A stretch of DNA of 64,000 nucleotides from Xanthobacter sp. NM-59. Its GTDB lineage: Bacteria > Pseudomonadota > Alphaproteobacteria > Rhizobiales > Xanthobacteraceae. The stretch covers positions 62,001 through 126,000 of the forward strand of contig NZ_JACBFQ010000010.1 in NCBI RefSeq assembly GCF_021401125.1. Direction: 5' to 3'. The position numbers and the translations under genes are program-made. The stretch's first letter is position 1, and every line of letters starts with the position of its first letter. Shown piece after piece: positions 9,221 through 17,460 of the stretch. The notes beneath the pieces are model-generated. The model made no database searches, was not told where the DNA came from, and worked only from the letters and a program-made list of their open reading frames with translations.

Positions 9221-9703
9221 CTATCCCCCTTGGGGTCGGCCGGCGGCGATCAGGGCCTTGCGCAGCCTCTCATGGGGCTCGCACCCGTCGGGGAAGCACA
9301 GCAGCCGCAGCAGCTCCAGATTCTTCTCCGCCCGGTCGAAATCCCCGACCGCGATGAACAGCTCGCCCTGATATTCCAGCGCCGGGCGATGGCCGGGATC
9401 ATAGAACAGCGCTTCCTTGTACCAGCGTGCGGCTTCGTCATTTCGCTTGAGGCTGCGGTTGGCGAAGCCCAGCAGATTATAGAGGTCGGCGTGCCGCACG
9501 GTGGCGGTGAGCGGCATCAGCAGCGCCAGCGCGCGCTCATAATCGCCGGCATAGACCGCCGCGCGGCTCTCCGACAGATCCGGCAGGTCGGTGGAGGGCG
9601 CCGTGTCCATGGCGGCGGCTTCAACCGCCAGCGCAAGGGGGAGAAGGGCTGCGAGAAGGGCGGCGCAAAGGCCGCCCGTCCGGCGTGCCGCGCGCCGCCT
9701 CAC
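9221..9703 (-). CDS. Small exported TPR-repeat protein
   Basis: 160-residue protein with a hydrophobic N-terminal segment (signal peptide or anchor, residues about 10-30). Tetratricopeptide-like helices follow: AVYAGDYERALALLMPL, ADLYNLLGFANRSLKRNDEA, and GHRPALEYQGELFIAVGDFD. Such repeats mediate protein contacts. The GTG start overlaps the stop of the preceding ABC ATPase gene (GTGA), which suggests translational coupling and a role with this importer, an unusual partner for an SsuABC-type system. The C-terminus holds two cysteines (LLCFPDGCEP). Function is unknown. Confidence 0.75.
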   Translation of the reverse strand: MRRRAARRTGGLCAALLAALLPLALAVEAAAMDTAPSTDLPDLSESRAAVYAGDYERALALLMPLTATVRHADLYNLLGFANRSLKRNDEAARWYKEALFYDPGHRPALEYQGELFIAVGDFDRAEKNLELLRLLCFPDGCEPHERLRKALIAAGRPQGG

Positions 9704-10479
9704 GCGGCGTGCACGGATCGCCCGTCCTCTCCCATGGCGGTGAGGATGCGGCGCTTCACGGCCGCGAAGTCGCCGGCCGCCCGGTCGCCGGGGAAGGGCA
9801 GATCCACGGCAACCTCTTCGACAATGCGGCCCGGCCCGGCGGCCATCACCACCACCCTGTCGCTGAGAAAAATGGCCTCGTCCACGTCGTGGGTGACGAG
9901 GATCATGGTGGTGCCCTCCGCCTGCCAGATGCGCTGCAGCTCGCCTTGAAGGTGCACCCGCGTGAGCGCATCGAGGGCGCCCAGCGGCTCGTCGAGCAGC
10001 AGGATCTCCGGCCGGTTGACGAGCCCGCGTGCGATGGCGGCGCGCTGCGCCATGCCGCCGGACAGCTCGTGGGGATAGGCCTTCTCGAAGCCCGAAAGCC
10101 CCACCAGGGCAATATGCTCGGCCACGGTGGCGGCCTTCTCCTTCGCGCTCAGGCGCGCATTTTCCAAACTCAGCGCGATGTTCTGCTCCAATGTGAGCCA
10201 GGGCAGCAGGCGGTGGTCCTGGAACACGATGCCGCGCGAGAGCGCGGTGCCGGCGATGCGCGTATCGTTCAGCAGAATGTCGCCGCGATAGGTGTCGTCG
10301 AGGCCGATGATGAGCCGCAGCAGCGTGGACTTGCCGCAGCCCGAGGGGCCGACGATGGACACGAACGCGCCCGGCGCCACGTCGAAGCTGACGCCGGAGA
10401 GCACGTGGACGAGGGGGCGACCGGGCACCGCATAGGTCTTCGACACATTGCGGATTTCAAGATGCGCTGGGGAGGCCAT
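9700..10479 (-). CDS. SsuB/TauB-type ABC transporter ATP-binding protein
   Basis: 259-residue ABC ATPase with Walker A GPSGCGKST, signature LSGGMAQRAAIARGL, Walker B LLLDEPLGALDALTR and H-loop LVTHDVDEA. This is the pattern of the nitrate/sulfonate/taurine importer ATPases. I chose the ATG at 10479, with AAAGGA upstream, over an in-frame start at 10515 that would overlap the permease gene. It is third in a minus-strand operon (binding protein, permease, ATPase, TPR protein). Substrate is probably a sulfonate or other organosulfur anion, inferred from the neighbourhood. Confidence 0.9.
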   Translation of the reverse strand: MASPAHLEIRNVSKTYAVPGRPLVHVLSGVSFDVAPGAFVSIVGPSGCGKSTLLRLIIGLDDTYRGDILLNDTRIAGTALSRGIVFQDHRLLPWLTLEQNIALSLENARLSAKEKAATVAEHIALVGLSGFEKAYPHELSGGMAQRAAIARGLVNRPEILLLDEPLGALDALTRVHLQGELQRIWQAEGTTMILVTHDVDEAIFLSDRVVVMAAGPGRIVEEVAVDLPFPGDRAAGDFAAVKRRILTAMGEDGRSVHAA

Positions 10480-10504
10480 GGGTGGTCCTTTCTCGCTCCG
10501 GGGG

Positions 10505-11353
10505 TCAGCCGTCATAGCCCTGTTTCCATTTCAGGACCCGTTTCTGGGCCAGGAACATGGAGCGGTCGATGGCAAAGCCCACGAGGCCGATGATGATCAT
10601 GCACACGAGCAGCTGATCGGTGAGCAGCAGGCCTTGGGCGCGGAAGATGAGGAAGCCGAGCCCCTCGAGGCCCGACAGGCCCTCCGCCACCACCACCAAC
10701 GCCCAGGCGAGGCCCGCCGCATAGCGCAGCGAGACCATGATGGAAGGCATGGCGGCGGGCAGGATCACGCGGCGCACCAGCTGCCAGCGCGTGAGCGTCA
10801 GCACCTGCGCCAGCTCGATATAGTTCTTCTCCACATTGCGGATGCCCTGCAAAGTATTGAGGAACACCGGGAAGAACACCGACTTGGCGATGACCAGGAT
10901 CTTGGCCGGCGCGCCGATGCCGAGCCACAGCACGATCAGCGGCAGCCAGGCGATGCCGGGAATATGGCGGATGGTGTCGAAGGTAGGCCCGAAGAATTCC
11001 TCAACGCGCCGCGACAGGCCCGCCGCGATGCCCAGCGCCACCGCCGCCAGGGAGCCATAAAGGAAAGCCTGGCCCACGATCCGGATGGAGGCCAGGAAAT
11101 CGAAGGCCAGGTGCTGTTTGGTCACCATGGTCCAGAAGGCGGTGACCACTGTGAGCGGAGCAGGCAGGAACACCGGATCGATCCAGCGGTTGGCCGCCGC
11201 GATCTGCCACAAGGCGAGGATGAGGAAGGGCAGGATGAAGCCGGTGAGGTTGGGCAGCCTCAAGCCGGCCCAGGCCGGAGCGGCGGGCGCCGGCAGGTCC
11301 ACCGTGCCGGCTTCGACCGCCGCGGCCTCGATGGTGTCGGAAGTGTGGGCCAT
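10505..11353 (-). CDS. SsuC/TauC-type ABC transporter permease
   Basis: 282-residue inner-membrane permease (BPD_transp_1). About 40 Ala/Pro-rich residues precede the first helix (LTGFILPFLILALWQIAAAN). The ATPase-contact loop is ELAQVLTLTRWQLVRRVILP. The ATG at 11353 was chosen because the longest frame (to 11482) would run into the binding-protein gene. It sits between the binding protein (73 bp away) and the ATPase (25 bp away) and forms the pore of this second sulfonate-type importer. Confidence 0.88.
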   Translation of the reverse strand: MAHTSDTIEAAAVEAGTVDLPAPAAPAWAGLRLPNLTGFILPFLILALWQIAAANRWIDPVFLPAPLTVVTAFWTMVTKQHLAFDFLASIRIVGQAFLYGSLAAVALGIAAGLSRRVEEFFGPTFDTIRHIPGIAWLPLIVLWLGIGAPAKILVIAKSVFFPVFLNTLQGIRNVEKNYIELAQVLTLTRWQLVRRVILPAAMPSIMVSLRYAAGLAWALVVVAEGLSGLEGLGFLIFRAQGLLLTDQLLVCMIIIGLVGFAIDRSMFLAQKRVLKWKQGYDG

Positions 11354-11426
11354 ATCTGTCTCGTCGTGCTGTGTCGCGACCAGGCGATGAGGACAAGCAG
11401 GCGGGAGCCGGGCTCCCGCCGGCCGC

Positions 11427-12503
11427 TCAGTTGTAAATGGAATACGGGCCGCCGACGAAGAAGCGGCCGTCCACGAAGGCATTCACCTGCTCATCGGACA
11501 GCTGCCGCTCGGCGAGGATGTCGTCGCCATTGGCCACGTACCAGGCCTGGAAGGCCTTGATGGCGGAACGCGCGCGGTCGGCATTGGGCTCGCCGGCCAT
11601 GAACTCCCACTCGCCCGCATGGGTGATCTGGAACTTGGCCACCTCCAGCGGCACGCGGGTCTTGTCGGAGATGATCTGGGCGGCCTCGTCCACATGGTCG
11701 AGGGTCCAGGCGCGGGTCTTCTCGCGGGCCGCGAGGAAGGCCTTCACCACCTCGGGATACTTGTTCACGAAGTCCCTGCGGGCGAAGTAGGTCACCCGCC
11801 CGGCATTGTTCACGTACACGCCATCGTCGGGCGAATGGCCCACCACCTTCAGCCGGCCGGAAAGCCACGCCCCGGTGAAGGCGCCGGCGGCGAGATGCGC
11901 GGTGGTCGCGTCGGTCGCGCCCGAGAGCACGGAGGAGATGGCCACCGCCGAATTGTCGATGGAGGTGTAGCGGATGCGCCCCTTCTTCTCCCGGGAGTCG
12001 AAGGGCAGGCCGGCCTTGGTGGTGATCTCGAACGGCGACGACCAGTAGCAGGAGATGCGGGACGAGCCGAACGACTTGCCGTCGAGGTCGGCCACTGAAT
12101 TGATCTTGTCGTTGTCGGCGCGGGCCAGGATGGGCGCGCGGTAGCGGTTGGAGGGCTCCGAGGCCCAGATCACCACGCCGTCGAGCCCGTTGGCCCGGTG
12201 CACGGTCGCCGGATAAATCATGCGCTGGGCGATGGCGATGGCGCCGCCATTCACCGCCGCCGATTCCGCGCCGAGCAGATCCGCCGCGCCCGACGCGATG
12301 AGATTGACCTTCGTGGTGCCGATGGGCGCGAACTCTTCTTTGAAAAAGCCCTTCTCCTGCGCAACCACGGTCCAGGGCGTCAGCTGAAGATTGATGGCGG
12401 GCAGCGCTTCTGCGGCGCCAGCGGGACCGGCGGCAACGGTGAGCCCAAGGCCGAACAGAACACTCTTGAACGGGCCGGCAGGCGGGGTGCGGAAGGAGGG
12501 CAT
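11427..12503 (-). CDS. SsuA/TauA-like ABC transporter periplasmic binding protein
   Basis: 358-residue solute-binding protein. The signal peptide runs over residues 1-31 (FKSVLFGLGLTVAAGPAGAA). The mature part has the NMT1/SsuA-like pattern: INLQLTPWTVVAQEKGFF, then GAADLLGAESAAVNGGAIAI, and INSVADLDGKSFGSSRISC. It carries an odd Cys-Tyr-Trp in that last segment. The ATG at 12503 is chosen over a longer frame start at 12542 because it opens directly into the signal peptide. The gene heads the minus operon ending in the TPR gene, with AT-rich site 2 about 50 bp upstream. Ligand unknown; the context argues for an organosulfur compound. Confidence 0.87.
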   Translation of the reverse strand: MPSFRTPPAGPFKSVLFGLGLTVAAGPAGAAEALPAINLQLTPWTVVAQEKGFFKEEFAPIGTTKVNLIASGAADLLGAESAAVNGGAIAIAQRMIYPATVHRANGLDGVVIWASEPSNRYRAPILARADNDKINSVADLDGKSFGSSRISCYWSSPFEITTKAGLPFDSREKKGRIRYTSIDNSAVAISSVLSGATDATTAHLAAGAFTGAWLSGRLKVVGHSPDDGVYVNNAGRVTYFARRDFVNKYPEVVKAFLAAREKTRAWTLDHVDEAAQIISDKTRVPLEVAKFQITHAGEWEFMAGEPNADRARSAIKAFQAWYVANGDDILAERQLSDEQVNAFVDGRFFVGGPYSIYN

Positions 12504-12552
12504 CGCGGGTTCTCTTGGCAGGAAAATCGGGGGCTCCGGCATGAGCCGGCTT

Positions 12553-12590
12553 GCTATTTATATATATTCGATCATTTTTATGTACAAAAG
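12553..12590 (-). promoter_or_regulatory. AT-rich sulfur-operon control element, site 2
   Basis: AT-only island between two divergent genes (starts at 12503 on minus and 12690 on plus). Read towards the minus gene it contains GATCGAATATATATAAATAG, matching the shared core near ATCGATTTTATAWAWTATAG. Outer arms TTGCT (12551-12555) and AGCAA (12589-12593) form a further inverted repeat. Confidence 0.55.
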
Positions 12591-12689
12591 CAAGCGGTCT
12601 TTCGTCCCTTTCCCCCTGACGGGTCCGGCACCGGTGCCTTCTCTGCCCCGAAAGCCAGCCCCCGCCCTGTGTTCGCCGGTGGTCCGAGA

Positions 12690-13559
12690 ATGATCTTCCT
12701 TTCCCGTCATCCCATTGTTCTTGCGTTGGTTCTCCTGCTTTCCGGGGCCGCGATCACAGTCGCCCTCGCTTTGCGGCCACTCCAAGCCCATGTTGTCGAC
12801 GCCCCGCCGGAGCGGATTGATGGAGCCCTCCTGGCGCGCGCTTTGGGCGAGCGTCCGCTGCGGATCGGCGTCCCCTGGCTGCCGCCGCCGGATACGCCCG
12901 ACATGCGGCTCTATGTGGAGGAGGGGTTCGAGCTTGACCTGGCCGCCGAGATCGCGGGGCGCTTCGGGGTGGAGCACCGGCTTGTCCGCATCGCGCCCGG
13001 CGACGCCGCTCGGGCGCTCGCCTCCACCGAGGTGGACCTTGTGCTGGCCCGCATCGCGGAGGATGACCCGCTGCGCCAGGCCGCCCTCATCGTCGAGACC
13101 GGCTACCAGTCCGGCCAGAGCCTCGCCACCCGTTCGGATCGGCCGCTGACATCCTGGGGCGCGTTGAAGGGGCAGACGGTCTGCGTCTCGCAGGCCAATG
13201 GCCAGGGCCGCGAACTCGCCGAGCGCCTGGGGGCGAGGGTGACCAGCGTGCGCGCGCCGGCCCCAGCGCTCATGCAGATGCGCACCGGCGACTGCGTGGC
13301 GGCGCTCCACGACCGCGCGCTGCTCGAACCACTGCTCGCCAAGGCCTCGTGGCAGAAATTCTCAGCCACCCTGCCGCCGGTGGAGTCCACCGCGCTGGTG
13401 GTGGCGGTGGCGCCGGCGCACGCCCGGCTCGCGGAGGCCATGGGACGCATCCTCGCCACCGCAGCCGCGCCCCCGCGCTGGCGCCAGCGGGTTGAAAAGT
13501 GGGCCTCGACGGTCTCGTTCGAGGTCTATCGCGATCAGGTGGCTGCCGATTGCCATTGA
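12690..13559 (+). CDS. Family-3-type extracellular solute-binding protein
   Basis: 289-residue protein with an N-terminal membrane/signal segment (HPIVLALVLLLSGAAITVAL, residues 7-26). A type-2 periplasmic binding fold of the amino-acid (SBP_bac_3) class follows: LRIGVPWLPPPD, EGFELDLAAEIAGRFG, EVDLVLARIAEDD and WGALKGQTVCVSQANGQG. The longest ORF begins much earlier (12198) but inside the opposite-strand gene, so the ATG at 12690 is taken. Its stop overlaps a possible start of the di-heme peroxidase gene, so the two are probably one operon. Such proteins also act outside transport as helpers of periplasmic redox enzymes (the MxaJ/XoxJ type), which would fit the partner. Ligand unknown. Confidence 0.8.
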   Translation: MIFLSRHPIVLALVLLLSGAAITVALALRPLQAHVVDAPPERIDGALLARALGERPLRIGVPWLPPPDTPDMRLYVEEGFELDLAAEIAGRFGVEHRLVRIAPGDAARALASTEVDLVLARIAEDDPLRQAALIVETGYQSGQSLATRSDRPLTSWGALKGQTVCVSQANGQGRELAERLGARVTSVRAPAPALMQMRTGDCVAALHDRALLEPLLAKASWQKFSATLPPVESTALVVAVAPAHARLAEAMGRILATAAAPPRWRQRVEKWASTVSFEVYRDQVAADCH

Positions 13560-14773
13560 ACCATCATGCCTCGCGCGGGTCTGGCCCCGCGGCCGCGCTG
13601 ATGCTGCTCACCCTGCTTGGAGCGGATGCCGGGGCGGAGCGGCCAGGGTTGCGCGCCATGCCGGCCAATGCCGCGAGCGCCCCCCGGCCACGGACGGACG
13701 GCGCCCCACCCGCCTTTCTCGCCGACTTGCGCCAGGCCTATTCCGGGCCGCCGGAAACCTGGCCGGCGGCCGCCATCGATCCGGGTCGCACCATCCGCGA
13801 ACTCGCGGCACCGCCTGCGCCACCGGCACCCGGCCCAGAGGCCGCTCTGGGCGCGCGGCTGTTCTCGGATCCCGGCCTGTCTGTCGACGGGCGCGTGGCC
13901 TGCGCCGATTGCCATGATCCGGCGCAGGGCTTCACGGTCGGGCGGAAGGTGGGCCTTGGCGTCGGTGGCCAGCCGGGCCGGCGCAACCCGCCCGCGCTCT
14001 TTTCGGTAGCACGACGGACCCATCTCGACTGGGACGGCCGCGGCACCGCGCTGGAACGTGACATCAACGCGCTTTCTTCACGCGAACCGGTATCCACTTC
14101 GTTCGAACACGCTCTGGCCGCGCGGGTCCTGGTCCCTCTCGCCGACGCCCGGGAGATGGGGCCGGCGGATATGCGCGCGCTGTGCGGCAAGCTCGCGCGC
14201 GGCACCTACGGCGCCGCCTTTGCCGCGCTCTACGGCGCTGAAGGCGCCTCGCCGCGCACCCTGGCGGCGGCGCTTGTGGCGTATCTCGAAACCCTCGACA
14301 CACAGAGCCGCTTTGACAGCTTCCTGCGCGGCGATCGCTCAGCGCTCACCGGCACCGAGCTGCACGGCCTTCACCTCTTCCGCACCAAGGCGCGCTGCAT
14401 GAATTGCCACTTCGGGCCGCTGCTGACCGACGAGGGCTTCCACAATCTCGGCCTCTCCTTCTTCGGCGAGCCGGCGCAGGATCTGGGGCGCCACGACGTC
14501 ACCGGACGGGCGGAGGATGCGGGCCGGTTCCGCACGCCCAGCCTGAGGCATGTGGCGGCCACCGCGCCCTATATGCACAACGGCCTGTTTCCGACCCTCG
14601 AAGGCGTGGTCAACCTCTATGACCGGGGCGGCGGCGAGGTGTGGGCGCGCGATGCCGCCGAGGCCGCCCGGCGGCTCCATCAGGACGCGGCCCGGCGCTC
14701 CCCGCACATCCGCCCGCTCGGCCTCTCGCCCGAGGAGAAAGCCGCGCTGGTGGCCTTCCTCCGGACATTATGA
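13556..14773 (+). CDS. Di-heme cytochrome c peroxidase / MauG-family protein
   Basis: About 405 residues with two c-type heme sites, CADCH (residues 116-120) and CMNCH (281-285), in the spacing of bacterial cytochrome c peroxidases and MauG. The family C-terminal signature TAPYMHNGLFPTLEGVVNLY is present. These periplasmic enzymes reduce peroxide or oxidise protein side chains. The start is uncertain: a TTG at 13556 overlaps the previous stop and gives a plausible signal peptide, while the ATG at 13601 gives a very short one. Co-transcription with a family-3 binding protein inside a sulfur-scavenging block is unusual. It ends 21 bp from a convergent monooxygenase gene. Confidence 0.87.
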   Translation: MNHHASRGSGPAAALMLLTLLGADAGAERPGLRAMPANAASAPRPRTDGAPPAFLADLRQAYSGPPETWPAAAIDPGRTIRELAAPPAPPAPGPEAALGARLFSDPGLSVDGRVACADCHDPAQGFTVGRKVGLGVGGQPGRRNPPALFSVARRTHLDWDGRGTALERDINALSSREPVSTSFEHALAARVLVPLADAREMGPADMRALCGKLARGTYGAAFAALYGAEGASPRTLAAALVAYLETLDTQSRFDSFLRGDRSALTGTELHGLHLFRTKARCMNCHFGPLLTDEGFHNLGLSFFGEPAQDLGRHDVTGRAEDAGRFRTPSLRHVAATAPYMHNGLFPTLEGVVNLYDRGGGEVWARDAAEAARRLHQDAARRSPHIRPLGLSPEEKAALVAFLRTL

Positions 14774-14794
14774 GGGGCCCAGCGCAACGGGGCT

Positions 14795-16153
14795 CTATTC
14801 CGCCGCCACGGCCGGGGCGCTCGCCCGGTGGGCCGGGTGGACGGGAAAGGGCAAGCCGAGATTCTCGCGTAGCGTGGTGCCCTCATATTCCTTTCGGAAC
14901 AGGCCCCGGCGACGCAGGATGGGCAGCACCTGCTCGATGAAGTCCTCGAGCCCGCCCGGCAGGTGCGGCGCCATGATGTTGAAGCCGTCGGCGCCCTCCT
15001 TCGCGAAGCGCTCTTCCAGCTGGTCGGCGATCTGCTCCGGCGTGCCCACCACCTGCCAATGGCCGCGCGCCCCGGCAATGGACAGATAGAGCTGGCGGAT
15101 GGTGAGATTGTCGCGCCGCGCGGCGTCGATCACCAATTGCTGGCGGCTCTTCGGCCCGTTGGTTTCGGGCAGATCGGGCAGCGGGCCGTCCACGTCATAG
15201 CCGGACAGGTCGGGCACGCCCATGATGGTGGACAGGAGCTGGAGCCCCACCTGCGGCTCGATGAGCCCTTGCAGTTCCTCGAACTTCTCCCGCGCCTCCG
15301 CCTCCGTCCGGCCGATGACGGGGAAGACGCCGGGCATGATCTTCACATGGTCCGGGTCGCGCCCGGCCTTGGCGGCGCGGGCCTTGATGTCGGCATAGAA
15401 AGCCCGGGCCTCGGCCAGGGTGCGATGGGCGGCGAACACCACTTCGGCGCTGGCGCCGGCCAGATCGCGCCCATCCTCGGACGCGCCGGCCTGCACGATC
15501 ACGGGATGGCCCTGCTGCGAGCGGGCGACATTGAGCGGCCCGCGCACCGAGAAATGACGGCCATGGTGGTTCAGCGGGTGGAGCTTCTCCGGATCGAAGA
15601 AGGCGCCCGAGACCTTGTCGCGGATGAAGGCGTCGTCCTCCCAGCTGTTCCACAGCCCCTTCACCACCTCCACGAACTCGCGGGCGCGGTCATAGCGCGC
15701 GGCATGGGGCGGGTGGCCATCACCGCGGAAGTTCGCCGCCTCCTCGTCTCCGGCGGAGGTGACGAGGTTCCACCCGGCGCGCCCGCCGCTCATGAGGTCG
15801 AGGGACGCGAACTGGCGGGCCAGGTTGAACGGCTCGTTGAAGGAGGTGGAGGCGGTGCCGATGAGGCCAATATTGTGGGTCACCACCGAGAGGGCCGACA
15901 GCAGGGTCAGCGGCTCGAAGCCCACATTGCGGGACGTCCGGCTCACCGAGCGGATATTGGTGTCGCGGATGCCCAGCGCATCGGACAGGAACAGCGCGTC
16001 GAGCTTCGCCGCCTCGGCCAGGCGCGCAAGGCGCAGATAATGGTCAACCCGCACATGGGCATTGGCGGGCGAACGGGGATGGCGCCACGCTGCGATATGG
16101 TGGCCGTCCGTCATCAGGAACGCGCCGAGCTTGATCTGCCGGGTCTTGGCCAT
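14795..16153 (-). CDS. NtaA/SnaA/DszA-family flavin-dependent monooxygenase (copy 1)
   Basis: 452-residue LLM-class monooxygenase of the nitrilotriacetate/DszA/CmoJ subgroup: KLGAFLMTDGHHIAAWRHP at the start, SGGRAGWNLVTSAGDEEAANF in the barrel (split here as SGGRAGWNLVTS and GDEEAANF), and GHPVIVQAGASEDG later. Enzymes of this group use FMNH2 from a separate reductase to break C-N or C-S bonds. The 450-residue length fits. It is alone on its transcript, with AT-rich site 3 about 130 bp upstream. Substrate unknown; thioethers, sulfones or S-substituted cysteines are possible. Confidence 0.9.
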   Translation of the reverse strand: MAKTRQIKLGAFLMTDGHHIAAWRHPRSPANAHVRVDHYLRLARLAEAAKLDALFLSDALGIRDTNIRSVSRTSRNVGFEPLTLLSALSVVTHNIGLIGTASTSFNEPFNLARQFASLDLMSGGRAGWNLVTSAGDEEAANFRGDGHPPHAARYDRAREFVEVVKGLWNSWEDDAFIRDKVSGAFFDPEKLHPLNHHGRHFSVRGPLNVARSQQGHPVIVQAGASEDGRDLAGASAEVVFAAHRTLAEARAFYADIKARAAKAGRDPDHVKIMPGVFPVIGRTEAEAREKFEELQGLIEPQVGLQLLSTIMGVPDLSGYDVDGPLPDLPETNGPKSRQQLVIDAARRDNLTIRQLYLSIAGARGHWQVVGTPEQIADQLEERFAKEGADGFNIMAPHLPGGLEDFIEQVLPILRRRGLFRKEYEGTTLRENLGLPFPVHPAHRASAPAVAAE

Positions 16154-16282
16154 AACGTCCTCGAATTGCCGTTCGGGAGGGCCGAGGGCATCTAGCCCCT
16201 CGCCCCTCCACCGTTCGTGAAGCGGTCAGCTTCCGCGGCGGCTTTCGAGCGCGGCCACCAGCGGGAGAGCAGCCACCCTGAT

Positions 16283-16322
16283 CTCTATATTTGATAAAAT
16301 CAATAAAATTTATTGTATTTAG
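16283..16322 (-). promoter_or_regulatory. AT-rich sulfur-operon control element, site 3
   Basis: Forty bases with almost no G/C. Read towards the NtaA-type gene at 16153 it contains TATTGATTTTATCAAATATAG (TATTGATTTTATCAA + ATATAG), one of the best matches to the shared core. Upstream of it lies CAATAAATTTT, also found in similar form at sites 1 and 7. Confidence 0.6.
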
Positions 16323-16623
16323 AACAAGGCCCGCCTCCCCCCATCCGCCGGCGCGCTCCGCCGTCCCCGTCGACGGTGAGCTGAAGGGCCGTGGGGGCAG
16401 GGCGCCGATCCGCGTTGCGGCCCCCGGCAGGCGCCCGCCCCACCCCCGCACGCCTCAACCCCCCGGTTCATGCCGCCGCGCCCATCATTGGCCGCTCAGG
16501 CGGCGGAGCCGGGGGCCGGGGCCCGCATGCGCTCGGACCGCCGGGCGCAGCGCGCGGGCGGCCCCGCGCTCCGGCGCGGACGGGGCCGATGCCTTGCCAG
16601 CGGAGGGGCCGACCCGGATCGGT
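16323..16623. other. Gene-free GC-rich spacer
   Basis: Very GC-rich sequence between AT-rich site 3 and the end of the nitroreductase-fold gene. Long open frames here are only by-products of the GC-rich codon pattern. Nothing recognisable seen. Confidence 0.5.
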
Positions 16624-17442
16624 TCAGCGCAGGCCGAATCCCAGCGTCTCCAGCGCCTCGCGCATGCGGTCGCGCCCGCTCAAGGCTCCCGGACCACGCA
16701 CGCGATGGAGGGCGGTCCGGGCCCAGCCCACCTGCGGCAGGCCCTGCCCCTGCTGGAATGCGGCCAGGGCTTCCTCGTAACGCTCCAGCGGTGCGGCGGG
16801 CAGGCTGGCGTCATAGCGCTCGCGATGCAGCACCAGCTTCTGCGAGAGGCGCGGCTTCACCTCCGCCGGGCGGGCGGGATCAGAATAGCCGACGCACAGG
16901 CCGAACACGCCGAGCACATTGGGCGGCAGGCCCAGCAACTCCGCCACCTCCTGGGGCCGGTTGCGCAGGGCGCCGATATAGACCCCGCCGAGCCCCAGGG
17001 ATTCGAGCGCGACCAAAGCATTCTGCGCCGCCAATGCGGCATCGATGATGCCGACGAACAGGGTCTCGAGATAATCCAGCCCTTCGGTGGGGGCATCGGC
17101 GCGACGGCCGATCTCCTCCAGCCGCGCCAAATCGGCCAGCCAGACCAGCACAAGCGGCGCCTCGATCACATGCTTCTGGCCACCGGCCACCTCGGCCAGG
17201 CGGGCCTTGGTGGCCGGATCCTCCACCGCGACCACGCTGAAGGTCTGCAGGTTCGAGGAGGACGGCGCCGATTGCGCCGCCGCCACCAGGGTTTCCACCA
17301 GTCCCTCCGGCAGCGGCCGGTCCAGGAAGGCGCGCACCGAGCGGTGGGCGATGAGGCCGGCAATGGTGGGATTGATCAGGATGCCCTGGGGCGTCTCGGC
17401 CGCGCCGTAGCGGGCGTCGAGCAGGGATCTGGCGTTCGACAT
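16624..17442 (-). CDS. Nitroreductase-fold NAD(P)H:flavin oxidoreductase (NfsA/Frp-like)
   Basis: 272-residue protein of the nitroreductase superfamily. HRSVRAFLDRPLPEG binds FMN phosphate, and APSSSNLQTFSVVAVED and GGVYIGALRNRP follow in the order seen in NfsA/FRP flavin reductases. The ATG at 17442 has GGAGG five bases upstream and is preferred over a GTG at 17454. It is last in the metQ-DszC-like-DmoA-like operon, 18 bp after the DmoA-like gene, so it may supply FMNH2 to those enzymes. A nitro-compound reductase role is possible but less suited to the context. Confidence 0.87.
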   Translation of the reverse strand: MSNARSLLDARYGAAETPQGILINPTIAGLIAHRSVRAFLDRPLPEGLVETLVAAAQSAPSSSNLQTFSVVAVEDPATKARLAEVAGGQKHVIEAPLVLVWLADLARLEEIGRRADAPTEGLDYLETLFVGIIDAALAAQNALVALESLGLGGVYIGALRNRPQEVAELLGLPPNVLGVFGLCVGYSDPARPAEVKPRLSQKLVLHRERYDASLPAAPLERYEEALAAFQQGQGLPQVGWARTALHRVRGPGALSGRDRMREALETLGFGLR

Positions 17443-17460
17443 GGCAACCTCCACGGGGGA

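Noticed and set aside
11427-12503. Possible DszB-type desulfinase instead of a binding protein
   Set aside because: DszB shares the fold, but this protein has a signal peptide and lacks the DszB active-site Cys context near its N-terminus; it sits with a permease and an ATPase.
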